From a virus: a stretch of DNA of 30,486 nucleotides. The DNA is taken from positions 1 through 30,486 of the IMG/VR virus record IMGVR_UViG_3300038465_000109; one strand, written 5' to 3'. This document shows, piece after piece, positions 18,809 to 27,817 of this stretch; within the stretch, counting starts at the first letter, position 1, and each line of letters opens with the position of its first letter. The translations under genes and the position numbers were made by a program. The notes below the pieces were generated by a model that had not been told where the DNA came from, did no database searches, and saw only the letters and a list, made by a program, of their open reading frames with translations.

Positions 18809-20398
18809 TTAAAGTTTAATGTAAATATTCATGAAACTTGTGGGTTGCATGTTATTAGTTGGATTACCGCCTCCGCTATTTAATATAATTCCCAATCCAC
18901 TCGTATTATTTATAAGGGCCGTAGCACCAGCGCCTAATGAAACATTTGCGGTTCCTACAGTAGAAATTAAGGGACTTGGTAAATTTCCAACAGTTAAGGT
19001 ATTGTTTTCTGTTCCTATATTTTGACCCAATACCCTAGTTGTTAATCCTGAACCAGATCCAGCTCCGGCTAAAGAACGACCCAATGATAGAGGAAGCATT
19101 AATGCTTTATTAGCTATGAAATCAGCCTGTGCAGTTGCACCTCTACCACCCGTTACAGGAGCATAAGTGTTTGATACAGCATCCCAAAGTGTTTTATACA
19201 ATTGGAATGTATATTGTCCGGCAGCAAGTGTCGCACCTGAGCCAACATTTCCTATCGTACCATCATTCATAGGAACCCATCCAAGAGGCGCTGATGACCA
19301 ATAAGTTGCTTTTACATCACCACATCTTGGCGTTTGGTCAATAGAATCAATCATGTCATATGAGTCAAACTCAGTATCAGGATCTACAGATCCTAAAAAT
19401 AGTGCAGGTTTCGTAAACAATATGTCACATGGCGCACCTAATGGCATATCAATTTGAATGTATAGCGCATCATCATCGGTCTGCATGCCCGGTGTTCCTA
19501 ACGATCCACCTGCTACTGATGGAACGGTAAAATTAATCGGGAACCATGTCCATGTAGAACTTAAAACTGCCGAACCAATCAATACGCGAGTACTTGATGA
19601 TTCAGGTGTGGCACCAGTTCCAGACCCATAATATTGACGAGAATAAATATTTACTGTAACTGGCGTGGAAGTTACAGCAGCCCAAAATCCAAAGGTCATC
19701 GATTGATTCGATAAGTTCTTAACCTTTTGGGTTATAGGAAACTGAAAGCTTTTGTATGTTTCACCTGTTGGTGTATTGGTGCATTGATATCTTACGTACT
19801 CAACGGGTGTTACATCACCCGTCAAAGGGGCTGCCGACAAGGCGAAGGGAACAAAAGTTAATGAGTCTGTCGCATTGGTGTTATTCTTAACGAAACGAAT
19901 ATCAGGGCCAAGCACTCCATAGGTTCCTACAATGGGGTTAGTAAGAGCCGGAGTAAAGCCTTTGTGATTAGATGGGGCGATAACCAAGTTGGTAGGGAGA
20001 GGACCCGCTTGCGCCCCAATGTGGTTGATAAATTGGTTATTGGTGATGTAGTTCGTCACAGTAATATATGTCGTGACGTTACCACCACCACCTGATCCAC
20101 TTGCTGGGAAGTCGTTTGCTTGCCATAGCAGATTACCGTCTTTTTCGTAAACTTCTACATAGTACAAGTCGTCTGGGTTTGCGCTATCTTCTTGCCAATA
20201 GAAAGGGCCGTTAGTGCCATTAAGATTGAAAATAACAGGATTTGGCCATGCCAAGGTTCCGGCTGGGTCTTGATAGACTGGTTTAGGTTGACGAGTTATA
20301 GAGTCATAAGTAAACATTTGTGCGCCACCAGCCGCAAGGCCATCGTTGCCTACGATGTACCATAGGGGCGGAAACGCTTGTACGTAAGTAATTGCCAT
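18809..20398 (-). CDS. Tail collar/fibre protein
   Basis: About 529 residues from ATG at 20398, which follows AAGGAATGTGA; a GTG two codons upstream is less likely. The C-terminal third has the tail-collar layout: GDVKATYWSSAPLGWVPMNDGTIGNVGSGA, LYKTLWDAVSNTYAPVTGGRGATAQADFIANKALMLPLSLGRSLAGAG, and the ending NNMQPTSFMNIYIKL. This fold occurs in short tail fibres. The N-terminal half (GNDGLAAGGAQMFTYDSITRQPKPVYQDPAGTLAWPNPVIFNLNG) is a common fibre/spike attachment region. It likely attaches to the tail and carries a receptor-contact region. Confidence 0.8.
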   Translation of the reverse strand: MAITYVQAFPPLWYIVGNDGLAAGGAQMFTYDSITRQPKPVYQDPAGTLAWPNPVIFNLNGTNGPFYWQEDSANPDDLYYVEVYEKDGNLLWQANDFPASGSGGGGNVTTYITVTNYITNNQFINHIGAQAGPLPTNLVIAPSNHKGFTPALTNPIVGTYGVLGPDIRFVKNNTNATDSLTFVPFALSAAPLTGDVTPVEYVRYQCTNTPTGETYKSFQFPITQKVKNLSNQSMTFGFWAAVTSTPVTVNIYSRQYYGSGTGATPESSSTRVLIGSAVLSSTWTWFPINFTVPSVAGGSLGTPGMQTDDDALYIQIDMPLGAPCDILFTKPALFLGSVDPDTEFDSYDMIDSIDQTPRCGDVKATYWSSAPLGWVPMNDGTIGNVGSGATLAAGQYTFQLYKTLWDAVSNTYAPVTGGRGATAQADFIANKALMLPLSLGRSLAGAGSGSGLTTRVLGQNIGTENNTLTVGNLPSPLISTVGTANVSLGAGATALINNTSGLGIILNSGGGNPTNNMQPTSFMNIYIKL

Positions 20399-20424
20399 GT
20401 TCACATTCCTTGCGAAGTTAATGC

Positions 20425-20453
20425 TTGTTTTTATACTACATATGTTCTATAAT
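20425..20453 (+). promoter_or_regulatory. Plus-strand promoter upstream of hidden membrane peptide
   Basis: -35 TTGTTT (20425-20430), 17-base spacer, -10 TATAAT (20448-20453). The hexamers and spacing are the same as the promoter at 2542-2570. Transcription would start near 20460, just before the ORF at 20478, against the direction of the late operon. Confidence 0.55.
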
Positions 20454-20477
20454 TAATCATTTGACAGGAATTAAATT

Positions 20478-20561
20478 ATGATCACCGTTCTTCTTTGTTG
20501 GCTCTCTGTAATTTTATTTGTTTCTGTCATTTTCCCTGCCCTTTTAGTCTTGTTCATCTGA
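20478..20561 (+). CDS. 27-aa single-membrane-span peptide
   Basis: 27 residues, entirely hydrophobic apart from one W and one C (MITVLLCWLSVILFVSVIFP, then ALLVLFI). AGGA lies eight bases upstream of the ATG, and a consensus promoter is at 20425-20453. It is the only candidate plus-strand gene within the 15-kb minus-strand late operon, and its end overlaps the neighbouring minus-strand gene by 18 bases. Size and composition resemble toxic or pore-associated micropeptides and small superinfection-exclusion proteins; that is inference from composition. It could still be a chance ORF, although promoter, ribosome site and peptide line up. Confidence 0.5.
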   Translation: MITVLLCWLSVILFVSVIFPALLVLFI

Positions 20562-22454
20562 TGCCTTATGACCACCTATCAAAGTCAATTCTAATGGGTG
20601 AAGACTGTTTTTGGGCTTTTTGGATTTAACCATCTTGTTTACAAGTTTAGTTCGTGTTTTTTCAGACCTAAGTTTCTTAGCAACAATTGGCGCACCTAAC
20701 ATCTTAGCCCCTAAACTGGCAGGAGACTTTGAAAGCAGGGGTAAAATGTCCATATTCATTTGCCCTGTTTCCGGGTTTTGCATTAACTTTAAACCCTTGG
20801 TATTCATATCAACAAGATTAACATAATCTCTTAAAGCGTTCCTTATTACAGGGTTAGGAAATAAGGCTTCAAACTGTTTATTACCCAATGAATTTTTGCT
20901 TAATAAAGTCTTAAGCTTCAATGGATTTAATACATTGTTCTCATCCATTGCGCGCTGCAAATACCCATATCCTAGCAAGTTTTTATCTTCCATAGGTAAC
21001 TTATCAGTAAGCTTTTTAATCAAATTAGCTCTATCTGTAGATTTACCCGTTTTAACAAACGATTGAATCAAAGTTTCTGGATCAGCATTGCTTCCCAAAT
21101 GTTTATAAATTTGCTTATCAAGAAACGGTGAAAACTTCTTGGCATAATTATCTTCGGCAGCTTTGTAAGCTTTCTTTAGCGGCTCATGCCCTGATTTCTC
21201 AATAGCCCCTTCAATATCACCTTTTAAAGTACGCGCTAAATCTCCAAATACACCAGCCAAATGACGGTCTGATGGATGAGAAGATGCCCCGTGTTGTTGG
21301 GAAAGTTGGTTTAATTTTCCTTTGAGAAGATTGGCTTCTTCAAGACTTGGCCTTGTCACCTTGGTTTCGTTCAATAATGGCTTACCAAATTTATCAACGA
21401 GCTTTCCGGTAGTCGTTTCAGTCTTAACAGGCTCTTTGTAACCACTCAATTTTCTTAGAAGGCTCTGCATATCAGGTTCGTATTTAAGAATATTAGTGTC
21501 TTCAATGGCGTTTTTATGCTTTTTCACTTTCTCAGCAAAGCCGGGCAAATCCAATTCAAGCCCTACTTCATCAGCTAATTTATTAACACCTTTGTAATGT
21601 GCGTTCTTTTCTCCTTGATGGGATTTAAAAGACTCTTTTAAGGCGTCACTTAAATGTTTATCTAAATTCTCAATATTACTTTTTCCTGCCAATTGGTCAA
21701 TTAAGCTATGACCACGGGTAATAATATTACCCGCATTCTTTTGCATGGCTTCATTAACCCCTGAGAAGGGTATTTTTGACAGAATGTTTTCATTAAGACG
21801 CTTAAGCATTGGGTTGCCAATAACATCACCAAGACCCGTTTCGGTTCCTTGGGTGATTCTTAAGTTATTTTTAAGCTCTTCGGGCGTAAGGTTTCCACGC
21901 AAGGCGTTCTTTGGTCTGAGTTTCCCAAGGGTTCCCACTGCTTTTCCCGCAGGAATCAGGGAAGGCGCATTGCGAACCGCACCGCGAATTAGTTTTTCAC
22001 CTTCAAATTCAGGTTTATCAAATAATTGATTGATGGCCTCTGTAGTATCAGGCGTAATCTTATTCAAAAAGTTTGGTACAGCCTTGGGCAAAAGATGGAG
22101 TCTTTTGTTTGCATACTCTGCCAATCCTACAGGAATGTGATTGATATTATTAATGGCTTCTTGGCTTCCTGCCAAAGCTTGCATTGCAGCATGTGCCTTA
22201 TGGTTTTTGGCAATATCCAAAAGACCCGGAACTTCTGTTTTTGCGCTTTCATAAAGTTCAGGGATTTTTTGTATGCCATGCCAAGCACCCATTCCCAAAT
22301 CTTTTGCGACACGGAAAGGAGCATACGCTAGCGATTTAAGAACGCCTTCATCTTCTTCGGGTGTCTCACCTTCGATTTCCCATTCAGATGTATTAGGCTT
22401 TCCACGCATCTTTTTTGATGGTGCGCTGCTTGTTGCTAGTTCCCAATCAGACAT
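20544..22454 (-). CDS. Putative DNA ejection (injection) protein, large
   Basis: 636 residues, helical and basic, no membrane segment. Position matches P22 gp16: after the gp7- and gp20-like genes, before the fibres. Sequence features: an N-terminal acidic stretch (EGETPEEDEG), a hydrophobic amphipathic segment (PFRVAKDLGMGAWHGIQKIPEL), several coiled-coil-like stretches, and a very basic end (KKLRSEKTRTKLVNKMVKSKKPK). I recognise no direct homologue, so the call comes from order, size and composition. Ejection proteins enter the host and form a channel for the incoming DNA. Its start overlaps the previous stop by eight bases. Confidence 0.5.
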   Translation of the reverse strand: MSDWELATSSAPSKKMRGKPNTSEWEIEGETPEEDEGVLKSLAYAPFRVAKDLGMGAWHGIQKIPELYESAKTEVPGLLDIAKNHKAHAAMQALAGSQEAINNINHIPVGLAEYANKRLHLLPKAVPNFLNKITPDTTEAINQLFDKPEFEGEKLIRGAVRNAPSLIPAGKAVGTLGKLRPKNALRGNLTPEELKNNLRITQGTETGLGDVIGNPMLKRLNENILSKIPFSGVNEAMQKNAGNIITRGHSLIDQLAGKSNIENLDKHLSDALKESFKSHQGEKNAHYKGVNKLADEVGLELDLPGFAEKVKKHKNAIEDTNILKYEPDMQSLLRKLSGYKEPVKTETTTGKLVDKFGKPLLNETKVTRPSLEEANLLKGKLNQLSQQHGASSHPSDRHLAGVFGDLARTLKGDIEGAIEKSGHEPLKKAYKAAEDNYAKKFSPFLDKQIYKHLGSNADPETLIQSFVKTGKSTDRANLIKKLTDKLPMEDKNLLGYGYLQRAMDENNVLNPLKLKTLLSKNSLGNKQFEALFPNPVIRNALRDYVNLVDMNTKGLKLMQNPETGQMNMDILPLLSKSPASLGAKMLGAPIVAKKLRSEKTRTKLVNKMVKSKKPKNSLHPLELTLIGGHKASDEQD

Positions 22455-23823
22455 TTGGTACTCCTAATTCTCTGGCCTTGTTTAAGGTAACAGTAATTGA
22501 GACACCCGTTTTCTTATTTTTAAGTGTAACTTTAGGCTGCGTAAGCTCTTTGACTTGTTGGCCAATTGCTTTTGTATCAACCATTTTGTTAGCTTGTTTT
22601 ACTGCATCACCCAAGTTCATATGTTTATCTTGCATTAAATCAAGAATGATGTCGTTCTTTTTCTGTCCAATCTCTTTTAATGCTTTCAATGCTGTGAGTT
22701 TTCCGCGAGCAGAAGCAACCGTGTCATTTTCATTAGGCTTAAGTTGATCAGCATAATCAAATTCACGTTTCATTGATTGGCCTTTGAATGAATTCACTGT
22801 AGCACCAGCAAAACTTTTAACATCCGCTATGAAGTTACCTATCATTTCTTGCTGCTCAGGCGTTCCAATCTTGCTTAAACCTTTAAGCTGCATGTCTTGA
22901 TAAAAAGGAAAGTCTTTACGCAACGCCATAAATTTAGGGTCGTTAATGTCATCAATGATTCTATCAAGGTTAGCACCCGTGATACTTAACTGCATTTGTT
23001 GCTGGCCAATATCATTGATGGCTTCTGCTCTGTGCTTTCCAAGCTCTTCGCCTTCTTTAACTGTTCCTTTGAATGTGCCTGTGTTTTCTTCCCATGTACG
23101 GGGTTTTTCAGGTCTTTGGCCTTGGGTTAACTCAAGTTCCATAGCATGGTCACCCGGTTCATTAACCTGTTCTTCTTCGGCATAAACAGGCTCACCTTTT
23201 TTGTTATACCATTGTTGACCTTCAAGCGTAACGCCATCTTTAGGGCGTGGGCTAGGCGTGGCATTCATTGCTGGATTACCTTGTGGCATTCCGCCTTGTG
23301 GCATTCCCATAGGTTGCTGTTGTGGCATTTGTGGCATTGATTGAGCCGCATTAGAGAATGGATTCCCTCCTTGCGCCTGTCCTTGGCCTTGTCCTTTACC
23401 AATAAGACCCATAAGAGCATTCTTTATCATTCCTGAAAAGTTATTAGTAGAAGGCTGTCCAACCCCTGTATGTTGAGGAGGTTGTTGTTGGGGCATTTGT
23501 CCTAAAGCATTTCCGCCTTGGGTAGCAGTTACGCCCGCATTAGTGACCATTCCTAATAGAGCTTTCTTTTCTGCATCAGGAAGATTCGCCAATACCCCAT
23601 CATTTTGTAATAGTTTGGCAACGTATTGAGGCCCCATAAGATTGGCATAGGCTAGTTTACTTGCAGCTTCGGCAGCTAGAGTGCTAGGCGCATAATCAGC
23701 TTTCACTTTATTATACCGTGTACTTTGATAATTGTTGTTTAATGCATTAATACCGCCCAATGCAGTAACTAAACCACCACCGGGGCCAACATCAGGAACA
23801 ACTCTTGGTAATGGAAGTGCCAT
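22447..23823 (-). CDS. Putative DNA ejection protein (gp20-like by position)
   Basis: 458 residues. The first ~60 residues are hydrophobic/glycine-rich, residues about 105-215 are a low-complexity Gln/Pro/Met/Gly region (QMPQQQPMGMPQGGMPQGN), and the rest is helical and charged, probably coiled coil (QQQMQLSITGANLDRIIDDIND...). Phage ejection proteins often carry such flexible regions, which let them pass the narrow tail. Nothing firmer than position and composition ties it to gp20. Nine bases separate it from the gene before. Confidence 0.5.
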   Translation of the reverse strand: MALPLPRVVPDVGPGGGLVTALGGINALNNNYQSTRYNKVKADYAPSTLAAEAASKLAYANLMGPQYVAKLLQNDGVLANLPDAEKKALLGMVTNAGVTATQGGNALGQMPQQQPPQHTGVGQPSTNNFSGMIKNALMGLIGKGQGQGQAQGGNPFSNAAQSMPQMPQQQPMGMPQGGMPQGNPAMNATPSPRPKDGVTLEGQQWYNKKGEPVYAEEEQVNEPGDHAMELELTQGQRPEKPRTWEENTGTFKGTVKEGEELGKHRAEAINDIGQQQMQLSITGANLDRIIDDINDPKFMALRKDFPFYQDMQLKGLSKIGTPEQQEMIGNFIADVKSFAGATVNSFKGQSMKREFDYADQLKPNENDTVASARGKLTALKALKEIGQKKNDIILDLMQDKHMNLGDAVKQANKMVDTKAIGQQVKELTQPKVTLKNKKTGVSITVTLNKARELGVPNV

Positions 23824-23832
23824 TTTATATCC

Positions 23833-24438
23833 TTATAAAAAGCTGCCGAGCATGCCTATTCCACCGCCTATGGTGTTCCAGAAGTCGTTTTTCTTTCCTG
23901 CTTCTTTCCCATAGGCTGCTTCGCCCATTTTGCCGCCCATATTATTGTACATATCGGTCAATGCGTTAGCTGAATTTTGACCACCATTTTTCAAATCCTT
24001 TTGACCTTCGCCATATTGGGTATTAATGCCAAGTACATTTTGCAACCATTGGTTCATATCTCCTGATGCAATTTGTCCGGCATTTTGTTGCTGTTGTAGC
24101 ATAAGCGCACTGCTTCCCATCATGCCACTAGCCGATGCTGCATTGTTTCCGGCATTCATAGCTTGCTGTTGTAATCCATGCGCATAATCACTTTCTTTGT
24201 AATTGCCCATTAAATCATTAATAAACTTGGTAGGGTCTTTTTGCTTATCTAACCAGTCTTGATAATTTCCAAGTCCTTGTTTACCAGCATCTAGGTAAGG
24301 TTGTTGTACTCCTTGACCCATATTCATGTATTTATTGTATTGCTCCGTAGCCTTGTCATAGGGTTTGCCGGAGTCGCCAAACATGCCACCCAAAAACCCT
24401 CCAAGGCCACTGCCAAACATTCCGCTGTCGAAAGCCAT
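23833..24438 (-). CDS. Putative DNA ejection protein (gp7-like by position)
   Basis: 201 residues from ATG at 24438, which follows AAGGAATGTGA (the same leader as the gene at 20398); a GTG two codons earlier is less likely. Begins with a glycine-rich hydrophobic segment (SGMFGSGLGGFLGGMFGDSG), then YDKATEQYNKYMNMGQGVQQPYLDAGKQGLGNYQDWL, a motif common in small phage virion proteins of the DNA-transfer type. Gln/Asn/Met-rich middle, and a C-terminal hydrophobic stretch (TIGGGIGMLGSFL). The order after the gp4- and gp10-like genes fits gp7 of P22. Confidence 0.6.
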   Translation of the reverse strand: MAFDSGMFGSGLGGFLGGMFGDSGKPYDKATEQYNKYMNMGQGVQQPYLDAGKQGLGNYQDWLDKQKDPTKFINDLMGNYKESDYAHGLQQQAMNAGNNAASASGMMGSSALMLQQQQNAGQIASGDMNQWLQNVLGINTQYGEGQKDLKNGGQNSANALTDMYNNMGGKMGEAAYGKEAGKKNDFWNTIGGGIGMLGSFL

Positions 24439-24469
24439 AGTCACATTCCTTGTGATACGTTAATTCATT

Positions 24470-24769
24470 TTAAACAATAGTTGTCCATTGTCCTACACCT
24501 GCCACTACTTGCCATATTTGTAATGCTGCTGTTCGTGGCAATGTGGGTGAATTGGAATCACTCACATAAATCATTTGCCCTTCTACGGGCGTTTGTATTA
24601 ATGCTTTTTGCGCTTTTGTCAGTCTTGGAACGAAGAAGCCGCCCGATGACATGTATTCGCGTAAGGACTCGACAAATGTCGCCATAAAGTCGCCCCAAAC
24701 GTTACTTAAATAAACCTGATCCCTTACTAAAGGGTCATAGGTTGGGAAAAAGTCAAAGTCACGAGCCAT
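24470..24769 (-). CDS. Small tail protein, head-to-tail region
   Basis: 99 residues. The N-terminal part (DFDFFPTYDPLVRDQVYLSNVWGDFMATFVESLREYMSSGGFFVPRL) is followed by a short beta domain with the fibre-like ending (TPVEGQMIYVSDSNSPTLPRTAALQIWQVVAGVGQWTTIV). It sits where P22 has the needle gp26, but it is far shorter and lacks a coiled-coil shaft, so that identity is unlikely. Probably a tail adaptor or plug component. Confidence 0.6.
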   Translation of the reverse strand: MARDFDFFPTYDPLVRDQVYLSNVWGDFMATFVESLREYMSSGGFFVPRLTKAQKALIQTPVEGQMIYVSDSNSPTLPRTAALQIWQVVAGVGQWTTIV

Positions 24770-24773
24770 TTAT

Positions 24774-26588
24774 TTACTCCGGTAAAATCTCGAAATTCCA
24801 AGAGGCACCCAAGATAATGAATGGGATCTCGCTAAAGAATTCGACTCTAGGAACAAAGCCTTGTCCTCTAGGGGTTGTTCCAATCTTACGCCAGACGGTT
24901 CTATGGGTTCGCTCACCTGTCTTGCCCATTGTCGCGTGCAGATTATTACCATAGCTTTGACCTCCATCTTTTGATACAGACAAATAAACGGTTGGTTGAG
25001 CATTTGGCGCATAAGGAATCGTTAAAATATTATCCAGACCGTGATCGGGCGTAAACCCTAAAACACCCGTGGACAATGCGCCCTGTAATAAATCAAGTTG
25101 CCATCGGTCAATGCGTAATCGCTTATAACCCTCTGGACTCATTTGACGGCCTATTCTCATGCGTCTGATTCGTTCACCGTTATTAGTCGTTACCTGATCG
25201 CTTACGATGTAAAATAAAGCCTTCTCATAATCTCCATAGAAATTAACGCCAGCAAAATAAGCGTGAGTTTGGGCGGGGTGCCTATCGCCATTGATGACCT
25301 CCTCTTCATGCCATTTGGGCGAATCAGACGTACTCATGGACACATTTAATACAAACGTGTGATTCGCCGCTGTAAAATTCAGTCGATAAAATATCAATCC
25401 ATTTTCTTTAATTAATATCCCTCTGGCATCTGAAACACCGGGGCCAGCAGCATATTGCGCTAATTGATAATCCAAGGCTCTGTTGCTTACTGGTAGTGAC
25501 TCAGTACCTTTAACTTCCATCACTCCGGCTAATCCATCACGGTCTTGAGCCAAGAAAAACATCCGGTCAAATCCAACCGCAACGCTTCCTATGGCTGGTG
25601 TACCAACTTCCATAAGCAAAGAATTATTGCGTCTAAAGGGTAAATTCGTACCAAGACCTGCATTTTCCCAAACTTCGCAGTAGTACTGAGAAAATAAAAA
25701 TATGCGCCTGTGCAGTGTTCTACAGGCCACAATGGTTCCCGGATGGGATGTAATACTTCCAAACTGCAATTGTCCTGATACAGTAATTGTATTGGTCGGC
25801 GCGCCATTGGTTGTAATGTCAATAAAGGTTCCAGCAATCGCATTGGCGTAACTTGTAGCTAATTTAATAGTTCCGGGATTTGTTGTTGGAGTGCCAACCA
25901 TGATTACATAATAAGTGGTGGTCGTATTTAACGGTGCTGGCAACGTGCCAGTAGTCGTAAATGTCACAGGTACGCCCGTTTGAAAGTTGGCATTACTTGT
26001 GCTTAAGGTAAGAATGTCAGTCGTAGAGTCAGCCGTAAATGTTGCTGTTCCCCCACTCCAGACCATACCTTGGTTAATTAAGGATATATAAAAGTTGTTA
26101 GTGCCACCAGCGGCAACCAAAAAGAATCCATCCAAGTAAGTGACATCAATTGGATTTGCTGGAAACCCCGCATCAGTAATTTGTACAAAAGTAGTCGCAT
26201 TGATATCCCATATATACCCTTCTACACCGTCAACAAAGATAACTTGGTACTGATTCGCATCAATACCCACATAACCCGCAGCGGTAACAAGTGTTCCCAG
26301 AAGAGTTTTTGTTAATGAACCCACCGTTCCTGTAATTAAAAATACAGAGGCCCCAAAAACTTGATAAATTGCATTATTAAATACAAAAGTAGCCCTAGAA
26401 CCCCCCGTTTCCGGGGTAAAGTTTAGGGTAGAATCAACCAATCCAGACGTTGAAATCATGGCTTTTGGACGCTTACCATTGGCATCAAGGTATTCAAATA
26501 CGTTAACGCTACGTTCCGCATTGATTGTACTGATGCGCTGGTTATCGTAACTGCCTACAAAGTCATAATCTTTGCAATCACTCGCCAT
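24774..26588 (-). CDS. Packaged-DNA stabilisation protein, P22 gp10-like
   Basis: 604 residues. Near the start, DNQRISTINAERSVNVFEYLDANGKRPKAMISTSGL (19-54) matches the opening of the P22 gp10 family, and the later IATCRTLHRRIFLFSQYYCEVWENAG-type stretch and FDRMFFLAQD are also typical (beta-propeller protein forming the tail-hub ring that holds DNA after packaging). It is longer than P22 gp10 (about 470 residues) mainly because of an inserted Thr/Asn-rich beta domain near 175-275. It follows the gp4-like gene after two bases. Confidence 0.85.
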   Translation of the reverse strand: MASDCKDYDFVGSYDNQRISTINAERSVNVFEYLDANGKRPKAMISTSGLVDSTLNFTPETGGSRATFVFNNAIYQVFGASVFLITGTVGSLTKTLLGTLVTAAGYVGIDANQYQVIFVDGVEGYIWDINATTFVQITDAGFPANPIDVTYLDGFFLVAAGGTNNFYISLINQGMVWSGGTATFTADSTTDILTLSTSNANFQTGVPVTFTTTGTLPAPLNTTTTYYVIMVGTPTTNPGTIKLATSYANAIAGTFIDITTNGAPTNTITVSGQLQFGSITSHPGTIVACRTLHRRIFLFSQYYCEVWENAGLGTNLPFRRNNSLLMEVGTPAIGSVAVGFDRMFFLAQDRDGLAGVMEVKGTESLPVSNRALDYQLAQYAAGPGVSDARGILIKENGLIFYRLNFTAANHTFVLNVSMSTSDSPKWHEEEVINGDRHPAQTHAYFAGVNFYGDYEKALFYIVSDQVTTNNGERIRRMRIGRQMSPEGYKRLRIDRWQLDLLQGALSTGVLGFTPDHGLDNILTIPYAPNAQPTVYLSVSKDGGQSYGNNLHATMGKTGERTHRTVWRKIGTTPRGQGFVPRVEFFSEIPFIILGASWNFEILPE

Positions 26589-26590
26589 AA

Positions 26591-27328
26591 TTAGTACGCC
26601 AAAATATTTTGCCAGTAGAACGGCTCCGGTCTGCTCAATGTTGCAGATGGGCGTATCGTGACATCAGTTTCGTTTACGTTCTTAATTGACTCGTAATAAT
26701 CGTTATATTCGTTTTCCGCAGTCTCAGGCCAGTTACCAGATGGGTAATAAGACAACCATTTTCTACCTAACGCATATTTTAAGAACCCATAGTAAAAGGG
26801 TGGCAATGCTTCAAGATTTGAATTTGCTGCTAAACTGTCAATCATGCATTTAACCCCTAAAGTACATGGGTAAGGCTGATCAGGTGCAGGATATAGGGTA
26901 ATAATACTTTCATCGGCTTGTTTATCTAGGAAGATAAAGCCCGGTCTTGTATTTAATGGTAATAGTCTAGTAACACCGTAGTACTGTGCTTTGTTTATGA
27001 TTTGCAGTGGATAGATAATACCTTGACCTGCGCTTGGCACCATGTAGTTTGCAAAAGACAAATCTACAATTCTATCGGCCACAACATCAGGATTAGGAAC
27101 CATGTCCGAAATAGTATAAGACGGTTGAGCAACGATTAAATTAAAATTTAACTCAGTCAAATAGGGTATATAGATGCTGTCTTCGGCGAATTTGGCTAAT
27201 AGTTCATTAATTAGCTCAAGTCCTGCACTTAGCATATAGGGATCAGGAACCTCGCCTACCCCAAGTTCTCCAATAAGATATAATGAATTAATTATTAATT
27301 GGTTCATTGTTTTGACGATTTGCGGCAT
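26591..27328 (-). CDS. Tail accessory factor, P22 gp4-like
   Basis: 245 residues, with GGAGATGAG upstream of the ATG at 27328. The N-terminal half (TMNQLIINSLYLIGELGVGEVPDPYMLSAGLELINELLAKFAEDSIYIPY) matches the gp4 family of head-tail adaptor proteins, the ring first added under the portal in P22-like phages. It is longer than P22 gp4 (166 residues), with an extra C-terminal region (PFYYGFLKYALGRKWLSYYPSGNWPETAENEYNDYYESIKNVNETD). It starts right after the terminator at 27356-27391, suggesting a lower-expressed tail segment than the coat. Confidence 0.85.
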   Translation of the reverse strand: MPQIVKTMNQLIINSLYLIGELGVGEVPDPYMLSAGLELINELLAKFAEDSIYIPYLTELNFNLIVAQPSYTISDMVPNPDVVADRIVDLSFANYMVPSAGQGIIYPLQIINKAQYYGVTRLLPLNTRPGFIFLDKQADESIITLYPAPDQPYPCTLGVKCMIDSLAANSNLEALPPFYYGFLKYALGRKWLSYYPSGNWPETAENEYNDYYESIKNVNETDVTIRPSATLSRPEPFYWQNILAY

Positions 27329-27355
27329 GGCTCATCTCCTTATGATGAAAAAAGG

Positions 27356-27391
27356 CGAAAAAATCGACACATCACCTAGGACATGTCGATT
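27356..27391 (-). terminator. Rho-independent terminator after the coat cluster
   Basis: Minus strand: AATCGACA - 14-base loop - TGTCGATT stem (27391-27362), followed by TTTT and, after CGCC, another TTTTTT. It lies between the small coat-operon genes and the gp4-like gene, so it probably reduces transcription of tail genes relative to coat; some read-through is needed. Confidence 0.75.
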
Positions 27392-27399
27392 GAATCAAC

Positions 27400-27603
27400 T
27401 TATTTCAAAGGAAACGCATCGTCTAAACCTTTACAAAGTTTACGGCCGAAGTCTTGCGCATTTTCGCCATCATTGCTCATGTATGCGTTAAACTCTTCCA
27501 TTTCCTTTTTCATCACGGGACGGTTGCCCATCATCTTTTTTTGCTTGGCTTGTTCTGTTCTAACAAATGCGTTGTTAGACTGAACCATTTTGTTGTCTTT
27601 CAT
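27400..27603 (-). CDS. Small protein after coat gene, unknown
   Basis: 67 residues, basic, methionine- and lysine-rich helices (VRTEQAKQKKMMGNRPVMKKEMEEFNAYMSNDGENAQDFGRKLC). Its start overlaps the previous stop (ATGA). No family recognised. It ends just before the terminator. Confidence 0.6.
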   Translation of the reverse strand: MKDNKMVQSNNAFVRTEQAKQKKMMGNRPVMKKEMEEFNAYMSNDGENAQDFGRKLCKGLDDAFPLK

Positions 27604-27806
27604 GGTTTATCTCCTTTAATTTGTCCTTTAGCTTTGGGCTTTGCGGCTTCGGCTTTTTCGTTCTTCACGTCCTCTTCGACTCTGTTTCGATAAGCTTTCG
27701 CCTTGGTTGGGCAATCAAACCAAACACCTGATGCAATCAGGCGTTCGGCTTCGTCATGCTCAACCACACCGTAGTGGTCTAGCGGATGATAAATACAAGT
27801 CAGCAT
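27600..27806 (-). CDS. Small conserved-looking phage protein between coat and tail adaptor
   Basis: 68 residues. The first half, CIYHPLDHYGVVEHDEAERLIASGVWFDCPTKAKAYR, resembles a small protein often coded next to coat genes in phages of this type (MLxCIYHPxDxxxVVExxEAExLIASGVWFDCPxKAKxYR). The C-terminus is a basic lysine-alanine tail. Function not known. CTTAAGGAGAGAG precedes the ATG. Confidence 0.65.
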   Translation of the reverse strand: MLTCIYHPLDHYGVVEHDEAERLIASGVWFDCPTKAKAYRNRVEEDVKNEKAEAAKPKAKGQIKGDKP

Positions 27807-27817
27807 GTGCTCTCTCC

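Noticed and set aside
24470-24769. P22 gp26-like tail needle
   Set aside because: Too short and without a coiled-coil shaft; only the position matches.
24481-24954. Hydrophobic and basic ORFs opposite the small tail protein
   Set aside because: Shadows of real minus-strand genes; no promoter or ribosome site, unlike the 20478 peptide.
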